This document shows positions 1 to 9,151 of a DNA stretch of 64,000 nt, piece after piece (positions within the stretch are counted from its first letter, which is position 1; every line of letters starts with the position of its first letter). The DNA is from Solemya velesiana gill symbiont (GTDB taxonomy: Bacteria; Pseudomonadota; Gammaproteobacteria; Chromatiales; Chromatiaceae). The stretch spans positions 1 to 64,000 of the forward strand of contig NZ_MPRJ01000001.1 of NCBI RefSeq assembly GCF_002020805.1. The letters run 5' to 3'. The notes beneath the pieces were generated by a model. That model had not been told where the DNA came from. It saw only the letters and a program-made list of their open reading frames with translations, and ran no database searches. A program made the translations under genes and the position numbers.

Positions 1-183
1 TGACCAGGACGTCCGAAGCACTAATAGGTTGTCGAAGGCCGAGTCGATTTTGGGGACTTGGATGTCCCAAAATCTTTCACGAGGTCGAAGACTCGCTTGT
101 TTTCCGCATCCCACAAGAGCTGCGGTAGCGCCCAGTGCAGCAGTACCTACAGCCGCCTTCTTGAGAAAATCGCGACGTTTCAT
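1..183 (-). CDS. Tat-exported (lipo)protein, 5' fragment
   Basis: The leftward frame opens at the ATG at 183, preceded by a good ribosome site (GAAAGGAG), and stays open to the window edge, giving the first 61 residues. The N-terminus MKRRDFLKKAAVGTAALGA is a twin-arginine signal (RRDFLKK) followed by a hydrophobic stretch and a lipobox-like LVGC, so the product is probably exported folded and may be lipid-anchored. About 35 residues of mature protein follow and are too few to name the family. Substrate-binding proteins of TRAP transporters and redox enzymes both carry such leaders. It is divergent from hemW, with 179 bases of shared upstream region. Confidence 0.7.
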   Translation of the reverse strand, partial: MKRRDFLKKAAVGTAALGATAALVGCGKQASLRPRERFWDIQVPKIDSAFDNLLVLRTSWS

Positions 184-362
184 CCAGATCTCCTTTCTTC
201 AACTTATCGGTTTTATGAGCATGAGCCTTTATGTATAGGAGATAAAGTAGTAAAGCGCAATCAGTAGTATTGCGTATTCCGGTGTCGGGTTAATATACGG
301 TGTCAGGTACGGTCAGGCTCAGACCTACCACCTGTTTTTAAGGGTTAAAGTAAGCTACCGTC

Positions 363-1511
363 ATGGCATTCATTTCTCCCCCGCCCCTGGGGCTCTACAT
401 CCATATTCCCTGGTGTCTGCGCAAGTGTCCTTATTGTGACTTCAACTCGCACGAGACTGAAGGTTGTCCGGATGCCATGGGTTATGTCCGGGCATTGCTT
501 GCGGACCTGCAGCTTGAGTTGCCGTTGGCCAAGAGGCGTGAAATCTCAACCATCTTCATCGGTGGCGGCACACCGAGCCTTTTTCCACCTGAAGCAATTC
601 GGACACTGCTCCTTGGTGTACGCAGTCGCATGGCTGTTGTGGCAGATGCAGAGATCACCATGGAGGCCAGCCCTGGAACCTATGAGTCGGGCCGCTTCGA
701 GGGATACCTGGAGGCCGGGGTGAACAGGCTCTCCCTTGGTGTCCAGAGTTTTGATGATCGGGCCCTGGGAATGCTGGGGCGAATCCATGATGCATCACAG
801 GCCAGGGCGGCTGTTACCGAGGCGATGGCTGCCGGTTTTGACAGTATCAACCTGGACCTGATGTTCGGCCTGCCCGGGCAGGTTCTTGCGGGGTCTGAAG
901 CTGATGTGGCCGAGGCGATCGCCTTCAAACCCCAGCACATCTCCTTCTACCAACTGAGCCTTGAGCCGAACACGCTATTTTATGCACGCCCCCCGAAGCT
1001 GCCGGATGAGGACCATATTATCGCCTTTCAGGAGGCAGGGCAGTCACTGCTGGCCAGTGCCGGATATCATCAATACGAGGTATCTGCCTATGCCCAGCCG
1101 GGTATGAAGTGTCGGCACAACCTCAATTATTGGCGTTTCGGGGACTACATCGGGATTGGTGCCGGTGCTCACGGAAAGCTGGCCCGGGTGGAGAGCGGAC
1201 AGGTTCAGCGTCGCTGGCGACAGAAACACCCTGTTACCTACATGGATGCCGCTGGCGCCGAGCGGGCGGTTTCCTCCAGGGAGTTGATTGCGGAAGACCT
1301 GTCCGCCGAGTTTATGCTCAACGCCTTGAGGCTGCGTGATGGCTTTGAACCGGAGCTGTTCGAGGCGCGGACTGGACTGTTGCTGGGGCAAGTAGAACCA
1401 GGCCTGCTAAAAGCCCGGGAGATGGGCCTGCTCGAACCGGGATCGGAACGGATTGTTGCAACCGATCAGGGTTGGCGCTTCCTCAATGACCTGGTTGCGC
1501 TCTTTTGCTGA
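363..1511 (+). CDS. hemW: radical SAM heme chaperone HemW
   Basis: 382 residues, normal for HemW (formerly annotated as a HemN-like coproporphyrinogen oxidase). The radical-SAM cluster motif CxxxCxxC is C18-C22-C25 within HIPWCLRKCPYCDF. The later CRHNLNYW contains HNxxYW, the motif that separates heme-binding HemW from true HemN. GGGTPSL near residue 67 is the SAM-binding glycine motif. The family binds heme and hands it to respiratory proteins rather than oxidising coproporphyrinogen; that role is taken from the family. The gene stands alone, with a HemF-like pseudogene convergent just downstream. Confidence 0.93.
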   Translation: MAFISPPPLGLYIHIPWCLRKCPYCDFNSHETEGCPDAMGYVRALLADLQLELPLAKRREISTIFIGGGTPSLFPPEAIRTLLLGVRSRMAVVADAEITMEASPGTYESGRFEGYLEAGVNRLSLGVQSFDDRALGMLGRIHDASQARAAVTEAMAAGFDSINLDLMFGLPGQVLAGSEADVAEAIAFKPQHISFYQLSLEPNTLFYARPPKLPDEDHIIAFQEAGQSLLASAGYHQYEVSAYAQPGMKCRHNLNYWRFGDYIGIGAGAHGKLARVESGQVQRRWRQKHPVTYMDAAGAERAVSSRELIAEDLSAEFMLNALRLRDGFEPELFEARTGLLLGQVEPGLLKAREMGLLEPGSERIVATDQGWRFLNDLVALFC

Positions 1512-1514
1512 TGG

Positions 1515-2293
1515 GTTCTAGCGCGCCGTCTCCCAGTCATATCCCCAGCTCAGGCGGACTGGAGCGTACTATGATTTTGACCCTGATTGTCATGCAGGGC
1601 AAAGAACGGAGAGCCCAGTTTCGTTAAAATTTCACGATTATGGAGCATTTTTCCGGTATTTTGCTGCAATTAGAGCTCAAAATTACCGTAAGGCGTGTTT
1701 TTACTCCGCTCCAGTATCGATAGATAACCCTGCAAGAATCTGTTGCCAAACTCCCTGGCCAGGCTGAATGCCTCCTCGAATTCCATTTCATGAAGCTCGA
1801 TGGCCTGGGATTCTCCATCACTACCGGTTTGTGTGTATGAGTTCTGCCATCTCACGGCATCCTCGGGGGAGCCGATGTGGGGCTTGAGCTGGAAATCGCT
1901 GTTGAACCACCAGATTGGGGCGGCATCGTCTTTTTCTGTCAGGAAATAGGCGATATGCCCGTAAGCGGGCGATACATAGGGGTTGAGCGGGTGTATGGCG
2001 AGGGAGAGTCCCATGGCAGAACGGGATCTGCCAGTGAGTTCGCTGCGGTTGGCGACCTGGGGCGGGGAGAGAGGTTTCCCTTGTATATAGGAGAAACTGA
2101 CAGCGGCGGTTTTGAAGATATCTCCGTCGGACAGCATGCGTGGGCGAACACCTCCCTGTCCTCCCCTGGTGGGTTGCCAGGGTGTTTCATGAAATCTTAC
2201 TCGCCACTCCTCTGCCTGTATGGTTTCACAGATCCGCTCCCTCAGATCCAGTAGATAACTGCGAACAGCATCTGTATCTGGATTGTCAGACAT
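1515..2293 (-). pseudogene. decayed hemF-like (aerobic coproporphyrinogen oxidase) gene
   Basis: An open frame of 207 codons (2293 to 1670) resembles HemF: VRSYLLDLRERIC, then GRSRSAMGLSLAIHPLNPYV, WWFNSDFQLKP, EDAVRW and FLQGYLSILERSKNTPYG. HemF is normally about 300 residues. Here about 40 residues are missing between EDAVRW and the FLQGYL block, and a TAA at 1670-1672 stops the frame right after GNFEL, where HemF has FQLY. Beyond the stop the same frame reads SPFFALHDNQGQNHSTL, and another frame reads PVRLSWGYDWE, recalling the HemF endings LFGLQSGGRTES and VRWRYDW. The DRGT catalytic motif is not found, and the GGGxDLTP motif is altered. A shortened non-catalytic paralogue is the alternative reading. 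Family assignment is by remembered motifs. Confidence 0.6.
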
Positions 2294-2456
2294 GACTTTA
2301 TTTCTTGTTCAAGGTGTTACATGTAACCACACCCGGATTTTACGGGAATTAAACAATTATTACTTGATGGAATGCACAAACTGACACTAACTCAGGGTTT
2401 GGTTTTTCAATTTCGGGCATTGACCGGCGCCAAGGCTTTTTTCAGTCAAAAAGCGC

Positions 2457-2485
2457 TTGCGTTGCGCATCTCTTTCCAATATCAT
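2457..2485 (+). promoter_or_regulatory. putative sigma-70 promoter of rpmE
   Basis: TTGCGT at 2457-2462 and TATCAT at 2480-2485 are separated by 17 bases, giving a leader of about 50 bases before the rpmE ATG. It lies in the 251-base gap between the hemF-like pseudogene and rpmE, where nothing else is seen. Confidence 0.5.
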
Positions 2486-2544
2486 TCACGGTCTTTCCGT
2501 TCCGGTCAGGGGCGGACGACGCAGGTTTTTTTGTAGAGGCAATC

Positions 2545-2751
2545 ATGAAAGCGGACATTCACCCCAACTACGCCGATGTGAAAGTAGTTTGCAGCTGCGG
2601 CAACGAATTCCAGACCCGTTCCACCCTGGGTGAGGAAGAACTGCACGTGGAAGTTTGCTCCTCCTGTCATCCTTTCTTCACCGGTAAACAGAAGATCGTG
2701 GATACTGCTGGACGCGTGGACAAGTTCCGCAAGCGTTACTCGCGCGGCTAA
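2545..2751 (+). CDS. rpmE: 50S ribosomal protein L31
   Basis: 68 residues, standard length for L31. The zinc-binding cysteines are present (CSC near residue 16 and CSSC near residue 37), so this is the C+ (zinc-containing) form rather than the zinc-independent paralogue induced by zinc starvation. MKADIHPNY is the usual start, and the ATG follows AGAGG. It is followed by malic enzyme, an arrangement like that around rpmE and ponA in pseudomonads. Confidence 0.97.
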   Translation: MKADIHPNYADVKVVCSCGNEFQTRSTLGEEELHVEVCSSCHPFFTGKQKIVDTAGRVDKFRKRYSRG

Positions 2752-2873
2752 TTGCCTGCGCAAGATCCGTGGGTGCAAAATAATTTACAAAACCCGAGAA
2801 AATTTGCCGTTGCAGCAATGTATATTGCGGCGCATCATAGTAGGGTTTACCACCTGATACCTGCGAGCCCGAG

Positions 2874-4139
2874 ATGACTGTGACAAATGATGCTGACAGC
2901 GCCCTCAACCAACAAGCACTGAAGTACCACTCCGAGCCCCGGCCCGGAAAAATCAGCGTCGAGCTGACCAAGCCGACAGAAACCCAGGAAGACCTTGCCC
3001 TGGCCTACACCCCCGGTGTGGCCGAGCCGGTTCGGCAGATTCACCAGGATCCACAGGCGGCCTATGACTACACCTCGAAGGGAAACCTGGTGGGCGTGAT
3101 CACCGACGGCAGTGCCGTACTGGGACTGGGCAACGTCGGCGCCCTTGCCGGAAAGCCTGTAATGGAGGGCAAGGGCGTGTTGTTCAAGAAGTTCGCTGAT
3201 ATCGATGTTTTTGATATCGAGGTGAATGCCGAACATCCCCAGGAGTTTATTGAGACGGTGATGCGCATTGCTCCCACCTTCGGCGGTATTAACCTGGAAG
3301 ACATCGCTGCACCACACTGTTTCGAAATCGAGGCGGCCCTCATCGACCAGTTGGATATTCCTGTTTTCCATGACGACCAGCACGGTACCGCCATCATCAT
3401 TGCAGCCGGCCTGCTCAATGCCCTGGAGTTGGCTAACAAGCAACTCGAAGATGCGAAGGTGGTGGTTCTGGGCGCCGGGGCTGCCGGTATTGCCGCGGTT
3501 CGTCTGCTCATGGCAATGGGTGCGCACCGTAACAATATCTATGTGCTGGACCGCAAGGGCGTCATCCACATCGGCCGTAAAGATCTCAATCCCTACAAGT
3601 TTGGCGTGGCGGCGGATACGGATAAGCGCACCCTTGAAGATGCCATGGATGGAGCGGATGTCTTCATCGGCGTGTCCGGACCTGATCTGGTGAGTCCCGA
3701 GATGCTCGCCTCCATGGCGCCCAATCCCGTGGTCTTCGCCCTCTCCAACCCGGTACCGGAAATCCGGCCCGAGGTGGCTCATCGGGTGCGCGACGACCTG
3801 ATCATGGCCACCGGGCGGAGCGACTATCCGAACCAGGCGAACAATGTTCTCGGTTTTCCCTTTATCTTCCGTGGTGCGCTGGATGTTCATGCCTCACGCA
3901 TCAACGAGGAGATGCAGATTGCAACTGTGAAAGCCCTGCAGGCACTTACCCATGAGCCAGCCCCCCAGTCTGTGCTGGATGCCTATGGCCTCGACAGTCT
4001 GGCGTTTGGAAAGGACTACATCATTCCCAAGCCGCTGGATCCTCGCCTCAAGGTGGCAATATCTGAGGCTGTGGCCAGGGCCGCTGTGGAATCAGGGGTG
4101 GCACGGGCGCCCTACCCGTCCCACTATCCGGAAATCTGA
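2874..4139 (+). CDS. malic enzyme, short form (oxaloacetate-decarboxylating malate dehydrogenase)
   Basis: 421 residues. It decarboxylates malate to pyruvate with NAD(P) reduction, in the cytoplasm. Signature blocks are LAYTPGVAEP, GVITDGSAVLGLGNVGA, FHDDQHGTA (metal and substrate) and the Rossmann glycine motif VVLGAGAAGIA near residue 200. The C-terminal phosphotransacetylase-like domain of the about 760-residue MaeB enzymes is absent, so this is the compact form. Cofactor preference cannot be read from sequence with certainty. It follows rpmE by 122 bases and is probably monocistronic, ending in a hairpin. Confidence 0.92.
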   Translation: MTVTNDADSALNQQALKYHSEPRPGKISVELTKPTETQEDLALAYTPGVAEPVRQIHQDPQAAYDYTSKGNLVGVITDGSAVLGLGNVGALAGKPVMEGKGVLFKKFADIDVFDIEVNAEHPQEFIETVMRIAPTFGGINLEDIAAPHCFEIEAALIDQLDIPVFHDDQHGTAIIIAAGLLNALELANKQLEDAKVVVLGAGAAGIAAVRLLMAMGAHRNNIYVLDRKGVIHIGRKDLNPYKFGVAADTDKRTLEDAMDGADVFIGVSGPDLVSPEMLASMAPNPVVFALSNPVPEIRPEVAHRVRDDLIMATGRSDYPNQANNVLGFPFIFRGALDVHASRINEEMQIATVKALQALTHEPAPQSVLDAYGLDSLAFGKDYIIPKPLDPRLKVAISEAVARAAVESGVARAPYPSHYPEI

Positions 4140-4147
4140 TTGTCCGG

Positions 4148-4175
4148 CCGACCCCAGGCCTGGGGTCGGTCTTTA
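4148..4175 (+). terminator. palindromic terminator after malic enzyme
   Basis: 4148-4169 is a perfect 22-base palindrome (two 11-base arms with no spacer; left arm CCGACCCCAGG), followed by TCTTTAC. The tip would open to form a loop. It is eight bases past the malic enzyme stop. Confidence 0.6.
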
Positions 4176-4250
4176 CATCGATTTGTGCCGGATCAATAAA
4201 ATGGCAAATTGCCGGGGTTCCCTCCCTATCCCTGGCAGGCAGATGGCATC

Positions 4251-4256
4251 TATAAT
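4251..4256 (+). promoter_or_regulatory. -10 element upstream of pyrB
   Basis: A consensus TATAAT lies 26 bases before the pyrB ATG, which would give a leader of only about 20 bases. No convincing -35 element was seen at the normal spacing, so this is a weak assignment. Confidence 0.35.
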
Positions 4257-4282
4257 AGCTGCAACAATTCCAAGGGGGACCA

Positions 4283-5272
4283 ATGCTGAACAACAGGCCA
4301 CGCCATATCCTCAGATCCGATCAATTCGATCGTGAATTTCTCGATTATCTTTACAGCCTGGTTAACCTGATTCGGCGTTATGACAAGAGCAAAGAGGGGC
4401 TGCTCTATCTCCAGTCTCTGCTTCCGCATGTCCGGGGCATGCTCTATTTTACCCAGCCGTCCACGCGCACTTTCATGTCCTTTCACTCCGCCTGCAGCAT
4501 ACTGGGCGTGAAGACATCCGAGATTCGCGACAGCGCCACCAGTTCCGAGAAGAAGGGTGAGTCTATCGAAGATTCCCTCCGTACCTTTTCCAGTTACGTG
4601 GACCTGATCGTCATGCGTTCACCCGAGGCGGGACTGTGCGAGCGGATTGCAACACTTCTGGATTCGACACCCAGGCCGGTGCCCATCATCAATGCAGGCA
4701 GTGGACCCGATGAGCACCCCACCCAGGCACTACTCGATATCTATACCCTGCGCCGTAGCTTCAAGGGCAACCAGATCGATGGCAAGAAGATCTGCATGGT
4801 GGGTGACCTGAAGCGTGGCCGTACCGTGCGCTCTCTCAGTAGGCTGCTTGCCAACTACCACGATGTCTCCATTACGTTTGTTTCGCCGGAGCAGTTCCGC
4901 ATAGAGCAGGACCTGCGGGATTGTCTCACCAATAAAGCGGTTCCGTTTACAGAGACTACCGACTTCGAAGGTGCCATCCAGGATGCGGATGCTATCTACA
5001 TGACCCGTATCCAGGATGAGTGGGATGAACATTCGGAGTCCTCATCTGTCGACCATTCCGACTTCTGCCTCCACTATGACCATCTCGATTCGATCAAGGA
5101 GGACTGCGTCATCATGCACCCGCTGCCGCGTCGCGATGAAATAGATCCCAAGATCGATGCCGACCCCCGAGCCAAGTACTGGCGCCAGGAGCGAAACGGT
5201 ATGTGGGTGCGTGTCGCATTGATTGCCATCCTGATGGGTGTCGACCACCAGGTCATGTTGCCCGAGCTCTGA
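4283..5272 (+). CDS. pyrB: aspartate carbamoyltransferase
   Basis: 329 residues. It joins carbamoyl phosphate and aspartate, the first committed step of pyrimidine synthesis. The phosphate-binding motif is FTQPSTRTFMSF, a variant of the usual FxEPSTRT. HPTQALLD, GDLKRGRTVRSL and the C-terminal HPLPR follow. The ATG is preceded by a strong AAGGGGGA site. No pyrI regulatory subunit or dihydroorotase-like pyrC' lies beside it, so subunit composition is not clear from context. A rho-independent hairpin follows the stop. Confidence 0.9.
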   Translation: MLNNRPRHILRSDQFDREFLDYLYSLVNLIRRYDKSKEGLLYLQSLLPHVRGMLYFTQPSTRTFMSFHSACSILGVKTSEIRDSATSSEKKGESIEDSLRTFSSYVDLIVMRSPEAGLCERIATLLDSTPRPVPIINAGSGPDEHPTQALLDIYTLRRSFKGNQIDGKKICMVGDLKRGRTVRSLSRLLANYHDVSITFVSPEQFRIEQDLRDCLTNKAVPFTETTDFEGAIQDADAIYMTRIQDEWDEHSESSSVDHSDFCLHYDHLDSIKEDCVIMHPLPRRDEIDPKIDADPRAKYWRQERNGMWVRVALIAILMGVDHQVMLPEL

Positions 5273-5280
5273 TCGCTGCA

Positions 5281-5307
5281 TCGGGTCTGGACCCGACATT
5301 CTTTTTG
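5281..5307 (+). terminator. rho-independent terminator after pyrB
   Basis: TCGGGT-CTGG-ACCCGA forms a six-base stem at 5281-5296. ATTCTTTTTG follows, with five T at 5302-5306. Confidence 0.65.
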
Positions 5308-5407
5308 TCCTATATTAGTTCTCTATATCGGGTAAGCGATGAAGTGGACGCTTGCCACTTTTCAGTGACTAATCAGCACATCGGTGATGTGCAAAAGCGA
5401 GGGTCAT

Positions 5408-5695
5408 ATGGCTGTCATACCAATGTGGATGTGCGACCGGGACAACAGCATGCACGAATCAAAAAAAGAGGCCGATGCACACGACAAGCTACTGGAGCTG
5501 GCGGAACAGTTCACCATGCTGATGGAAGAAAACCTCAAGGGCGTGGATGAAAAGCAGGCCGAGGAGTTCGGGCTGCTTCTGGCGCGTAACAAGGATAAAG
5601 TAGTGCAGGCCTGCAAGGGCAAACCCGATGCACTGAATGATCTTTTAGTGGAAGATGGGGCAAAAGTCACTCCCACCAAGGCAGCAAAAAAATAA
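5408..5695 (+). CDS. YebG-like DNA-damage-inducible protein
   Basis: 95 residues from the ATG at 5408 (MAVIPMWMCDRD), chosen because GCGAGGG precedes it and YebG proteins begin MAV. The match is the SKKEADAHDKLLELAE block, close to the YebG sequence SKKEADAYDKMLDLAD, and a lysine/alanine-rich tail (TPTKAAKK). In Escherichia coli yebG is LexA-controlled, but its function is not settled. No CTGT-N8-ACAG operator was found in the preceding 130 bases, so SOS control is not supported here. It stands alone between pyrB and an AT-rich orphan. Confidence 0.7.
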   Translation: MAVIPMWMCDRDNSMHESKKEADAHDKLLELAEQFTMLMEENLKGVDEKQAEEFGLLLARNKDKVVQACKGKPDALNDLLVEDGAKVTPTKAAKK

Positions 5696-5889
5696 CGTTT
5701 GGACCAGGTCATCCCGCATGCCAGCTGCGATCGTCAACGGAATGTATTGATGGGCTATGTCAGCCCCCATTGCAGGTTCGCTAGGCCGGCAATACATCAA
5801 TATTTTTGAAAATATCAATAACAACAAAACGATATTTTTAATATCATCCCCTGAATCAGTAATAAATCTTTCTTTCTGGATGACCAAAA

Positions 5890-6357
5890 ATGGACCAAGC
5901 ACTTTTAGATCAACATGAAACTCTTGTTGTGGAAATGGGTAATATGTACCTGGACAACATGGAGTTGGAGTTGGGTAAGAAATACAAGAACAATAATTAC
6001 GAGATCAATGCCAGTCTTTACGATGCCCAATACACGGAGCTGAAAACAAAGCACAACATCTCAAACAATGAATTTGCTGATGTTTATTCTGACTTTCAGA
6101 AGATGAGACCAACAAAGCACCTCAAACAGGTGATGGATGCGTTTACTGCGTCAGGTGGTCATGCTGAGGTGGAACCCATCTATGATGAAAATACCGAAAG
6201 ATTGAGTGTGTCCATCAATTTTGTCATCAAGGACAAGACGCTTGAAAAAATAGAAGGGCTTTCTCCAATAGAGGTGATTATGGTGAAAATGGATGCAATG
6301 CTCCAGATAGACGCCGTGCTTTCAGGTGCTGATCCGGATATTTCACCGTCATTTTAG
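5890..6357 (+). CDS. hypothetical acidic protein (155 aa)
   Basis: I do not recognise this protein. It has no signal peptide or membrane segment, is rich in Asn, Asp, Glu, Met and Tyr, and looks mostly helical, with a C-terminal part of alternating beta/helix (LSVSINFVIKDKTLEKIEG). Its AT content and codon use (AAA, AAT, ATA, TTT) differ plainly from the GC-rich genes on both sides. The 190-base region before it is AT-rich, with only a weak ribosome site. These are signs of acquired DNA. A cytoplasmic accessory protein is the most that can be said. Confidence 0.65.
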   Translation: MDQALLDQHETLVVEMGNMYLDNMELELGKKYKNNNYEINASLYDAQYTELKTKHNISNNEFADVYSDFQKMRPTKHLKQVMDAFTASGGHAEVEPIYDENTERLSVSINFVIKDKTLEKIEGLSPIEVIMVKMDAMLQIDAVLSGADPDISPSF

Positions 6358-6476
6358 CTGAAGTGGTCTGAGCTGAGATTCGTTTTGTCTGCCTTGGTGT
6401 GTATGGAAACTCAAACCGTATGTGTCTCGAACTTCCACTCGGGACGATGGCAGACTGTTATTAATTTGGAGCGCAA

Positions 6477-7130
6477 TTAAATTTCGTCTTCCTCGATGAT
6501 CTCTTTCTCGGCTCTTCCGGCTTCGATCCATTCGGTAATCCCTGACTGTTTCAAGACGCTTTCGACGTATGCCTTTTCGACTCCTTCCAAAAGGATGTTG
6601 TAGCCGATAAAGCGCAGAGCAATAGGGGCATACATGGCGTCTGCAATGGAATAGCTGCCAAACAGCCACTCGCCGCCTTCCCCATACTTCTCCCTCGACT
6701 CCCGCCAGAGAGACTTTATTCTCTCGATTTCGTGCTCGGCTTCGAGAGAGGGCCTGACATTGTCGAAGGTTTTGCGGCAGTTCATGGGGAACTCGCTCCT
6801 CACGTTCAAGAAGCTGGAGTGCATTTCGGCAGATATCGATCTGGCCATGGCCCTTGCCCCGGGGTCAGAGGGCCAGCCACGATTATCCAGGTACTGCTCT
6901 GATACATATTCGAGGATAGCGAGCGAGTCCCAGACCAGGAGGTCCCCGTCTTTCAGTGCGAGGACCTTGAAGTCAGAATTGAACTGTTCAAGCTCTATGT
7001 CGGTTGTTTCGGTAAACAGTGCTACCCGTTTCTCATGGAATGGAATCTCGTGGTGTCGCATAAAGATCCAGGGCCTGAGAGACCAGGAGGAGTGGTTCTT
7101 GTTTCCAATTATCAGTGTGAGATCTGGCAT
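6477..7130 (-). CDS. glutathione S-transferase family protein
   Basis: 217 residues from the ATG at 7130 (MPDLTLIIGNKNHSSWSLRPW), preferred over an upstream ATG because AGGGAGGG stands just before it. The N-terminal thioredoxin-fold half has the HSSWS active-site region and the glutathione-binding VWDSLAILEYV segment near residue 68. The helical C-terminal half carries SIADAMYAPIALRF, the N-capping/hydrophobic-staple region. The substrate is unknown. The family conjugates or reduces with glutathione in the cytoplasm. Single gene, leftward. Confidence 0.85.
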   Translation of the reverse strand: MPDLTLIIGNKNHSSWSLRPWIFMRHHEIPFHEKRVALFTETTDIELEQFNSDFKVLALKDGDLLVWDSLAILEYVSEQYLDNRGWPSDPGARAMARSISAEMHSSFLNVRSEFPMNCRKTFDNVRPSLEAEHEIERIKSLWRESREKYGEGGEWLFGSYSIADAMYAPIALRFIGYNILLEGVEKAYVESVLKQSGITEWIEAGRAEKEIIEEDEI

Positions 7131-7298
7131 TTGACCCTCCCTGGAATCGCATTCATATATCAAATCGTATTGTTGGCGGAAGCAGCGTTTCTCCAGCGGT
7201 ACCCTGTAACCTTAGCATTTCCAGCCGTCCGGTATGCGTACTAGACTTGTAGGTAATGGGGAGTATTTCTGGTTTGGGTTCACCCGGATTCTTGTTTA

Positions 7299-9151
7299 AT
7301 GGAATATGGACTTGGTGACATTCTGATCCTTCTGGGTTCTCTCGGCCTCTTCCTTTACGGCATGAAGGTGATGAGCGATGCCCTCATGGAACTGGCAGGT
7401 GACCGCATGCGCACGGTGCTTGCAAAGACCACCTCCAACCGCTTCTTCGCGGTGATGACCGGGTTTCTGATCACTGCTGCCATCCAGTCTTCCTCTGCCA
7501 CCACCCTGATGGTGGTGAGCTTCGTCAGTGCCAGCCTGCTCACCATGACTGAGGCGGTCGGGGTGATCATGGGGGCCAATATCGGCACCACGGTGACGGC
7601 CTGGTTGATCTTCATTCTCGGTTTCAAGGTCAGCATGAGTACCATTGCGCTGCCGCTGGTGGGGGTAGGTTTTCTGCTGGCACTCTCCAAAAAGAAGAAG
7701 ACCAGCAACTGAGGCTACTTCATTATCGGTTTTGCGGTATTGTTTATCGGTCTGCAGTTCCTGAAGGAATCAGTGCCCGATATCCGAAACAATCCGGAGG
7801 TTCTGGCCTTTCTCGCCGAATACACCACCAAGGGCTATCTTTCTGTGCTGATGTTCATGGTGATCGGTACGATTCTCACCCTGATCGTCCAATCCTCCAG
7901 TGCCACCATGGCCTTGACCTTGCTCATGTGTCACGAGGGGTGGATACCATTCGACATGGCAGCCGCCATGGTGCTGGGTGAAAATATCGGTACCACCATT
8001 ACCGCCAACCTTGCAGCTCTGGTGGGCAACTACCAGGCGAAGCGTGCGGCGCGGGCCCATTTCATATTCAACAGCCTGGGGGTGATTTGGGTGCTGGCGC
8101 TGTTCTACCCCTTCATCATACCGTGGGGGGCTTCGTTGAACAGGCTGAGGGTGCTTCGCCCTTTGTGAGTGCGGCTGCGGTACCGGTAGCGTTATCGCTC
8201 TTTCATACCAGTTTCAATATCCTCAATACCACGCTGTTAATGGGTTTTATCGCAGTTATCGTGAAGATGGTGGAGTGGCTGGTACCGGCAGTAGTGGAGG
8301 AAGAGGCTGAGATCCACGAGCCCCAGTTCCTGGACGTGGCCTCGCTTAAGTATCCCCAGGCCGGTATCAAGGCGCTGACAGACGAATCCCTACGCTTGCT
8401 GCAGAATGCCGCCTACAAAGCGGTGGCACATGGTCTGAGCGTGCACCGTGCCGACTTGGAGTCGGATCAGAAACTCAAAGAGATCCTGGAGTATTCGGAG
8501 ATCATCCAGATCGATATCGACCGCTTTTATGAAACCCGGATCAAGCGGATTTACGGAAAGATCCTGGAATATGCTACCCAGTTGCAGAGTAAGCACACCC
8601 TGGATGAAGAGGCGATCGAGGATATCCGCAACATCCTGCTCGCCGATCGCATGCTGGTGCAGGTGGTGAAGCAAATGAAGCCACTGCATGAGAATGTCGC
8701 CGAGTTCATGGCCAGCGATAATAAGGCGATACGCCGGGAATACAACGTGCTGCGACGCAGGATCCTGAAGGTGGTTCGGATGATCCACCGTATCGGGGTT
8801 TCAAAAGAGCTTGGTGAGTACCTCGAAAAACTGAAGAACCAGCGGCTCAAGGCGGAGCAGCTTGATGTGCTGGTTACCGGTCGCGTGGACAAGCTGGTAC
8901 TGGAGGGGGAGATCTCTGACGAGATGGCCACCTCGTTGATGAACGACAGCGTGGAGGCGGCACGGGTGGCGCGTAAGCTGGTGGATGTGGCCACCCTGCT
9001 CTACAAACCCAAGGACGTCCAGATGGATGTTATCGACGAGCATGAGGCAGAAGCGGTCCAGGACATCAAGATGCAGGCCGAAAGTGCGGACTACCGTGAT
9101 ATCGAGATGCCCCCGGTAGTGGATGACGAGGAGGTCAGTCGGGAATCCTGA
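7299..9151 (+). pseudogene. Na+/phosphate cotransporter (NptA/YjbB-like), two disruptions
   Basis: The intact protein would be a Na/Pi-cotransporter with two inverted repeats bearing QSSSATTLM and QSSSATMAL, then a PhoU-like helical domain (last about 290 residues). Codon 138 is TGA (7710-7712), and the same frame resumes at once with GYFIIGFAVLFIGL, so a Trp codon (TGG) has probably become a stop. A second break lies at a run of six G (8125-8130): one more G would join ALFYPFIIPW to GGFVEQAEGASPFVSAA. Both the membrane domain and the PhoU-like domain remain readable, so decay is recent, or the indel is an assembly error. Its 3' end overlaps the convergent yigZ by 17 bases. Confidence 0.85.

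Noticed and set aside
2847-3890. Long open frame antisense to malic enzyme
   Set aside because: It lies wholly over a well-conserved gene, has no ribosome site or recognisable domain, and follows from high-GC codon structure.
5273-5407. LexA/SOS operator for the yebG-like gene
   Set aside because: No CTGT-N8-ACAG or close variant was found in the upstream region, despite the family's usual SOS control.
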